Shown here: in pieces, positions 5,895 through 9,103 of the stretch
How positions within the stretch are numbered: the first letter of the stretch is position 1
Layout: every line of letters starts with the position of its first letter
NCBI GenBank assembly: GCA_003223595.1
Contig: QHVR01000101.1
Span: forward strand, 1 to 9,103
Length of the DNA stretch: 9,103 nt
Reading direction: 5' to 3'
From: Acidobacteriota bacterium
GTDB taxonomy: Bacteria; Acidobacteriota; Terriglobia; Terriglobales; Acidobacteriaceae
Translations under genes and position numbers: made by a program
Notes under the pieces: model-generated
The model's database searches: none
Told to the model about the DNA's origin: nothing
The model's input: only the letters and a program-made list of their open reading frames with translations

Positions 5895-5924
5895 ACGTTG
5901 GCTTTATTGGTACGTTACCAACGT
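5895..5924. promoter_or_regulatory. Operator-like palindrome upstream of the diguanylate cyclase gene
   Basis: TTGGTAcgtTACCAA (5907-5921) is a perfect six-base-arm palindrome. A second perfect inverted repeat, ACGTTGG (5895-5901) with CCAACGT (5918-5924), shares its right arm, so the two pairings exclude each other. The palindrome ends seven bases before the proposed -35 of the GGDEF gene, about 43-57 bases upstream of the predicted transcription start, which is an activator-like position. Which regulator binds is unknown. Confidence 0.45.
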
Positions 5925-5927
5925 TCA

Positions 5928-5957
5928 TTGCTGGCTTACGAAAGCGCCACATATAAT
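5928..5957 (+). promoter_or_regulatory. Candidate sigma-70-type promoter of the diguanylate cyclase gene
   Basis: TTGCTG (5928-5933) as -35, an 18-base spacer and a perfect TATAAT (5952-5957) as -10 precede the gene. The predicted start near 5964 gives a leader of about 37 bases. The -35 matches consensus only in TTG, so the -10 carries most of the weight. Confidence 0.5.
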
Positions 5958-6000
5958 TTTTTGAACGTCACCCATCCAACGGAGAACAAACGGGATTTTC

Positions 6001-7041
6001 ATGCCTGAGGCCGGTACTCAATTGACCCGCCAGAGCCAGGAATTAACGATCTTTCATGACGTGGCGAAGGCGCTCACGTCATCGCTCGACCTTGACTCGA
6101 TCCTGCAAACCATCATGGACAAGATGGCGGAGTACTTCCGTCCGGATACCTGGTCGTTGCTGATGGTGGACGAGAAGCAGGACGATCTTTATTTTGCGAT
6201 TGCGGTCGGCGACAAGGCCGAGGCGTTGAAGAATGTCCGATTGAAGATGGGTGAGGGGATTGCCGGCTGGGTTGCCAAGCACGGGGATGCGCGGGTGGTG
6301 CCGGATGTGCGCAATGACCCCTTCTTTGCCAGTCGCGTGGACGATACGACCAAGTGGGAAACGCGGTCGATGATTTGCGTCCCGCTGCGATCGAAGTTGC
6401 GCGTGCTGGGCGTCATTCAGTTGGTCAACGTGGACATGGCGCGGTTCAAGGAACCGGAACTATTCTTCCTGCAAGCGCTATGCGATTACGCGGCCATCGC
6501 GATCGAGAATGCACGTTGGGTGGAGAAGATCCAGGAACTCACCATAACCGATGACTGCACGGGGCTGTACAACGCGCGGCATTTGTACAAGACGCTGTAT
6601 CGGTCGTCCCGCTTCGGGTATGAATTCAGCGTATTGTTCATTGACCTGGATCACTTCAAGGCAGTGAATGATACCTACGGACATCTGATCGGAAGCAAGC
6701 TGCTGGCCGAGATTGGATATCTGATTAAGGCGCAGTTGCGCTTGATCGACTTTGCCTTTCGCTATGGCGGCGACGAGTTCGTCGTGCTGTTGCCACAGAC
6801 GGGCAAGGACCAGGCGCTCGTGGTCGCGCGGCGATTGAGAGATGGTCTGCGCGCCAGCGTTTTCTGCAAGGAAGAGGGCCTGAATCTCAATGTCCGGGCG
6901 TCGATTGGATTATCCACGTTCCCGCATGATGCGCGCACCGCGCATGACGTCATCCGCCAGGCTGATGGGATGATGTACATGGTGAAGAATTCCACGCGGG
7001 ATAATATCGGAGTGGCGCAGCGGGGGATGCTGGAAGAGTAG
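6001..7041 (+). CDS. Diguanylate cyclase with N-terminal GAF domain
   Basis: A 346-residue soluble protein that should make c-di-GMP from two GTP. A GAF sensor domain (about 15-172) carries the typical GEGIAGWVAKHG (84-95), RVVPDVRNDPFF (98-109), ICVPLR and LGVIQLVN segments. A short helix (172-182) connects it to a GGDEF domain (about 183-340) with DDCTGLYNARHL, the metal-binding FIDLDHFKAVNDTYGH (213-228) and the intact active-site loop GGDEF (256-260). RLID at 247-250, five residues before GGDEF, is a complete RxxD inhibitory site, so product feedback inhibition is expected. There is no membrane segment or receiver domain, so the signal is probably a cytoplasmic small molecule or redox state sensed by GAF. 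A GGAG lies 16 bases before the ATG, rather far. Its regulation may involve the palindrome at 5907-5921. Confidence 0.93.
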   Translation: MPEAGTQLTRQSQELTIFHDVAKALTSSLDLDSILQTIMDKMAEYFRPDTWSLLMVDEKQDDLYFAIAVGDKAEALKNVRLKMGEGIAGWVAKHGDARVVPDVRNDPFFASRVDDTTKWETRSMICVPLRSKLRVLGVIQLVNVDMARFKEPELFFLQALCDYAAIAIENARWVEKIQELTITDDCTGLYNARHLYKTLYRSSRFGYEFSVLFIDLDHFKAVNDTYGHLIGSKLLAEIGYLIKAQLRLIDFAFRYGGDEFVVLLPQTGKDQALVVARRLRDGLRASVFCKEEGLNLNVRASIGLSTFPHDARTAHDVIRQADGMMYMVKNSTRDNIGVAQRGMLEE

Positions 7042-7081
7042 CTGCGTTGTTGGACTTCTCACCTCACTGAAGCCGGCCGGA

Positions 7082-8026
7082 TTACTGAGTTTTCGCTTTA
7101 CCGGGTTCAGTTGCCGTCTTGATCTCTGGCTTCCACGGGTTCACATTGGCCGGGGCTTTGGGATTAACGCCAAAATCCCAGACGTAGAGGTTCATTCCTT
7201 CTTTTCCCATCATTTCTACGACGGCGTATTCTCCGGGGGCGAGGGGCTCGGTAGGGGTGATCTTGAGCCATCCACCTTGCAGGCGAGTGGTGGTGGTCTT
7301 GACGAGGTGCTGCTCCTGGCTAACTTTTCCGGTGAGTTGGCGCTTGACGTCGCCCAATACGCGCTTGTTGCCCTTCACCTGCGCTCGGAGGATCCGGAAG
7401 CGGTCTGACGGTTGCTGGGCCTGGTCGGGCTGTTGCGGCGCGGCTGGGTCGGTTTCCACGTTCATGTACAACGATGGGATGGCGGCGTGGGATTGGATTT
7501 TCGCGTGCGCGTCGTCGAGTTCAATGGAGGCTTTCACGCCCGCCACCGGGTTGATCGCGCCGCGCAAGATATTCCCCTTGGTATCGCGGTTGACGTCACT
7601 GACGTTTTGCTGGACTTCCACAAGCTGCGGTTCGCCTTGGAAGGTGTCGAGCAGGAAAACTCCGTCGCGCATAGGGATGCGTAGCCCGGCGGCGACTTGG
7701 GGCAGTTGGGCCTCGGCAAGTTCATTTTCGTGCTCGAGCTCTTTGTCGAGCTGGACGGCTTCGGGGGCCGCAGCTGAAGCGGCGCGATCTTTTTCATACT
7801 TGTCAGTGGCGGGCCAGTCGACGAGAGAGTTGGGGATCTCTTCCCATTCCTCACGCTCGGAGCTGTAATAGCGGACGCGGGCCCCCTTCACTTCATACTT
7901 CGTGACGGACTGATAGGAGCCATCCTTGAGGATGAGGCGGCGGGCGCCTTCCTGCGCCCTGGCGGCGGAGCCGAGCAGGGCGAAGAGCAACAAGGTGCAC
8001 AGCAGAAGATGACGGAGCCGAGGCAT
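7082..8026 (-). CDS. Exported hypothetical protein (about 314 residues)
   Basis: From ATG 8026 the protein has 314 residues. It starts with a signal peptide (MPRLRHLLLCTLLLFALLGS to ARAQ, about 1-25). The mature N-terminus (26-75) looks like a small beta module: RLILKDGSYQSVTKYEV, GARVRYYSSEREEWEEIP, SLVDWPATDKYE. An alanine/glutamate-rich coiled stretch follows (76-110), then GLRIPMRDGVFLLDTFQGEP and a second beta-rich region ending in LAPGEYAVVEMMGKEGMNLYVWDFGV. The tail is proline/lysine-rich. This style is familiar from acidobacterial secreted proteins, but no function is known. An in-frame ATG at 8047 would add seven residues, but it overlaps the proposed -10 box, so 8026 is preferred. 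It converges with the GGDEF gene 40 bases away without a visible terminator. Confidence 0.75.
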   Translation of the reverse strand: MPRLRHLLLCTLLLFALLGSAARAQEGARRLILKDGSYQSVTKYEVKGARVRYYSSEREEWEEIPNSLVDWPATDKYEKDRAASAAAPEAVQLDKELEHENELAEAQLPQVAAGLRIPMRDGVFLLDTFQGEPQLVEVQQNVSDVNRDTKGNILRGAINPVAGVKASIELDDAHAKIQSHAAIPSLYMNVETDPAAPQQPDQAQQPSDRFRILRAQVKGNKRVLGDVKRQLTGKVSQEQHLVKTTTTRLQGGWLKITPTEPLAPGEYAVVEMMGKEGMNLYVWDFGVNPKAPANVNPWKPEIKTATEPGKAKTQ

Positions 8027-8045
8027 GTTCTTTGCGATGTCTCTC

Positions 8046-8074
8046 ATTATGATGCGGATTGTGGCGGGAGTCGA
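8046..8074 (-). promoter_or_regulatory. Candidate promoter of the exported hypothetical gene
   Basis: On the minus strand, TCGACT (8074-8069; four of six to consensus), a 17-base spacer and CATAAT (8051-8046; five of six) form a reasonable sigma-70-type promoter. The predicted leader to ATG 8026 is about 12 bases. The -10 overlaps the alternative ATG at 8047, which favours the inner start. Confidence 0.42.
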
Positions 8075-8152
8075 ATCACTTGGAGACGGCTTTAGCGCAG
8101 CGAGGACACGCGTCAGAGAACATCAGCAAACGCTTCCTCAGGCATTGGGGGA

Positions 8153-8180
8153 TTGACCCGATGCGCCGCAAGGGTATCCT
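8153..8180 (+). promoter_or_regulatory. Candidate promoter of the exported coiled-coil gene
   Basis: TTGACC (8153-8158; five of six) and TATCCT (8175-8180; four of six) are spaced by 16 bases, giving a leader of about 30 bases to ATG 8217. TAGTAT at 8183-8188 is an alternative -10, but its distance to TTGACC is too long. Confidence 0.42.
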
Positions 8181-8199
8181 TGTAGTATTCTAGTGCGGC
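8165..8199. repeat. Palindrome overlapping the -10 region, with outer inverted repeat
   Basis: CAAGGgtatCCTTG (8169-8182) is a perfect five-base-arm palindrome lying on the proposed -10 box. It is flanked by GCCGCA (8165-8170) and TGCGGC (8194-8199), another perfect inverted pair that overlaps its left arm by two bases. A repressor binding here would block the promoter. Chance cannot be excluded for arms this short. Confidence 0.35.
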
Positions 8200-8216
8200 A
8201 AAATCGAACGATCGAA

Positions 8217-8966
8217 ATGAAACGCAACCTTCTCCTCTCCTCAGCTTTTTTCCTGTTCACTAGCATGGTAGTGCTGGCGCAGTCTGGGCCGTCACCTGTG
8301 GCAGCTTCGGCGAATGGCCAGGGCAACTCGCCGGTGTCATATGCGTCGGTGACGCAATTGAACGGCATGCTGACGCAGCTGGAGGATACTTCCAAGAAAA
8401 CCCAAGGCGATTTGCAGAAGCTGCGGATTGAGAAATGGAAGACGGACGGATCGTATAAGAAGCAGGCGCTGGGAAACGTGGAGTCGATTCAGCGCAATCT
8501 GGAAGGCGCGCTGCCGGAGATCATCGGGCAACTGCGTTCCACGCCGGAGAGTTTGCCGGCCACATTCAAACTCTACCGCAATCTCGACGCTCTTTATGAC
8601 GTGCTCGGAAGTGTGACGGAGGGAGCCGGGGCGTTCGGGTCCAAGGATGATCTGCAGGCGCTCTCCACGGATCTGAGTACGTTTGAGAATACGCGAAAAG
8701 ATTTGGCAGACCGGCTGGTGAATCTGTCCACTGCAAAAGAGGCGGAGATTAACCGTTTGCGTACGGACTTGACCAAGGCGCAGGCGATGATTCCGGTGGA
8801 GCCTCCGAAGAAAACGATCGTGGATGATACCGAGGCGCCGAAGAAGCCCGCGACGAAAAAGAAGAGCGCGGCCAAAAAACCTGCCGACGGCACCAAGCCT
8901 GCCGATGCCAGCAAGCCCGCAACCGGGCAGCAGCCGAATCCGCAGGGGACGGGTAAACCTCAGTAG
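8217..8966 (+). CDS. Exported coiled-coil protein with lysine/proline/alanine-rich tail
   Basis: From ATG 8217 the protein has 249 residues: a signal peptide (MKRNLLLSSAFFLFTSMVVL, AQ, about 1-22), a serine/glycine linker (23-42), and a largely helical, coiled-coil-like body (43-192) with repeated Leu/Asn/Asp heptad-like patterns such as TQLNGMLTQLEDTSKKTQ and AEINRLRTDLTKAQ. The tail (196-249) is strongly basic and low in complexity, with repeated KKPA/TKPADASKPA blocks. The function is unknown. A periplasmic or cell-surface structural role, or binding of an acidic polymer by the tail, is inference. A GTG at 8193 would add eight residues before the signal peptide's lysine-arginine and is less likely. 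There is no clear Shine-Dalgarno sequence. It is divergent from the exported gene ending at 7082. Confidence 0.75.
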   Translation: MKRNLLLSSAFFLFTSMVVLAQSGPSPVAASANGQGNSPVSYASVTQLNGMLTQLEDTSKKTQGDLQKLRIEKWKTDGSYKKQALGNVESIQRNLEGALPEIIGQLRSTPESLPATFKLYRNLDALYDVLGSVTEGAGAFGSKDDLQALSTDLSTFENTRKDLADRLVNLSTAKEAEINRLRTDLTKAQAMIPVEPPKKTIVDDTEAPKKPATKKKSAAKKPADGTKPADASKPATGQQPNPQGTGKPQ

Positions 8967-9050
8967 CTGCACATCAGATCTCCAATCCCGCATTAAGAAT
9001 CTGATAGTCTTCCTCGCGTATCTAAAGTTCATTTTCACCAGAGATAGCTG

Positions 9051-9078
9051 AGGTCTGAGGGCTGGCGCCCGAGGTCTG
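9051..9078 (+). repeat. Second heptamer-phased repeat (AGGTCTG units)
   Basis: Four consecutive 7-base units: AGGTCTG, AGGGCTG, GCGCCCG, AGGTCTG. The first and last are identical, and extended by a base on each side they make a nine-base direct repeat 21 bases apart. GGGC and GCCC within 9059-9070 could form a small hairpin. It lies downstream of the last gene and resembles the AGG-N4 array at 5848-5882 in unit length and AGG starts. The rest of 8967-9103 shows no gene or terminator. Confidence 0.42.
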
Positions 9079-9103
9079 ATGAATCCACAGGGCAGCATGG
9101 TCG

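Noticed and set aside
1..9103. Defence island, CRISPR array, prophage, insertion sequence or biosynthetic cluster
   Set aside because: No transposase, integrase, nuclease, toxin-antitoxin pair, spaced direct repeats of CRISPR type or modular enzyme was found on either strand; the genes are mostly housekeeping, signalling and exported hypotheticals.

Overview
The window is a moderately GC-rich bacterial chromosome segment with short intergenic gaps, no rRNA or tRNA, no transposase and no CRISPR array. The gene set suggests a soil Acidobacteriota of the Koribacter/Terriglobia type. It holds a very long membrane protein fused to a spermidine-synthase-like domain, a RodZ-like HTH/single-TM/DUF4115 protein, a Tat-exported NIPSNAP protein, and several small or exported proteins of the kind common in that phylum. 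This taxonomic call comes from recognising protein styles, not from a marker gene, and is only moderately certain.

Layout, left to right. Bases 1-98 may hold the tail of a plus-strand gene, followed by about 220 bases with no clear gene. A 768-residue fused membrane/aminopropyltransferase-like protein lies on the minus strand (321-2627). A 347-base gap follows, then the minus-strand rodZ-like gene (2975-4075). A plus-strand run of small genes comes next: a 39-codon ORF with a very good Shine-Dalgarno sequence, a 66-residue protein and a 92-residue protein (4212-4863). These converge on a minus-strand pair of exported proteins, a NIPSNAP protein (4890-5330) and a small secreted beta-sandwich-like protein (5386-5781). 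A divergent regulatory region (5782-6000) leads to a GAF-GGDEF diguanylate cyclase on the plus strand (6001-7041). That gene converges on an exported hypothetical protein on the minus strand (7082-8026). Another divergent promoter region leads to an exported coiled-coil protein with a lysine/proline/alanine-rich tail (8217-8966). The last 137 bases are intergenic.

The genes do not form one pathway. The themes are cell envelope (RodZ-like shape factor, four exported proteins, one polytopic membrane protein) and signalling (c-di-GMP synthesis with an intact product-inhibition site). No defence system, biosynthetic cluster or mobile element was recognised. The most interesting items are the small-ORF cluster beside rodZ, two intergenic loci built from 7-base AGG-N4 units, operator-like palindromes in both divergent promoter regions, and two exported-protein genes whose -10 boxes sit so close to the start codon that their mRNAs may be leaderless.
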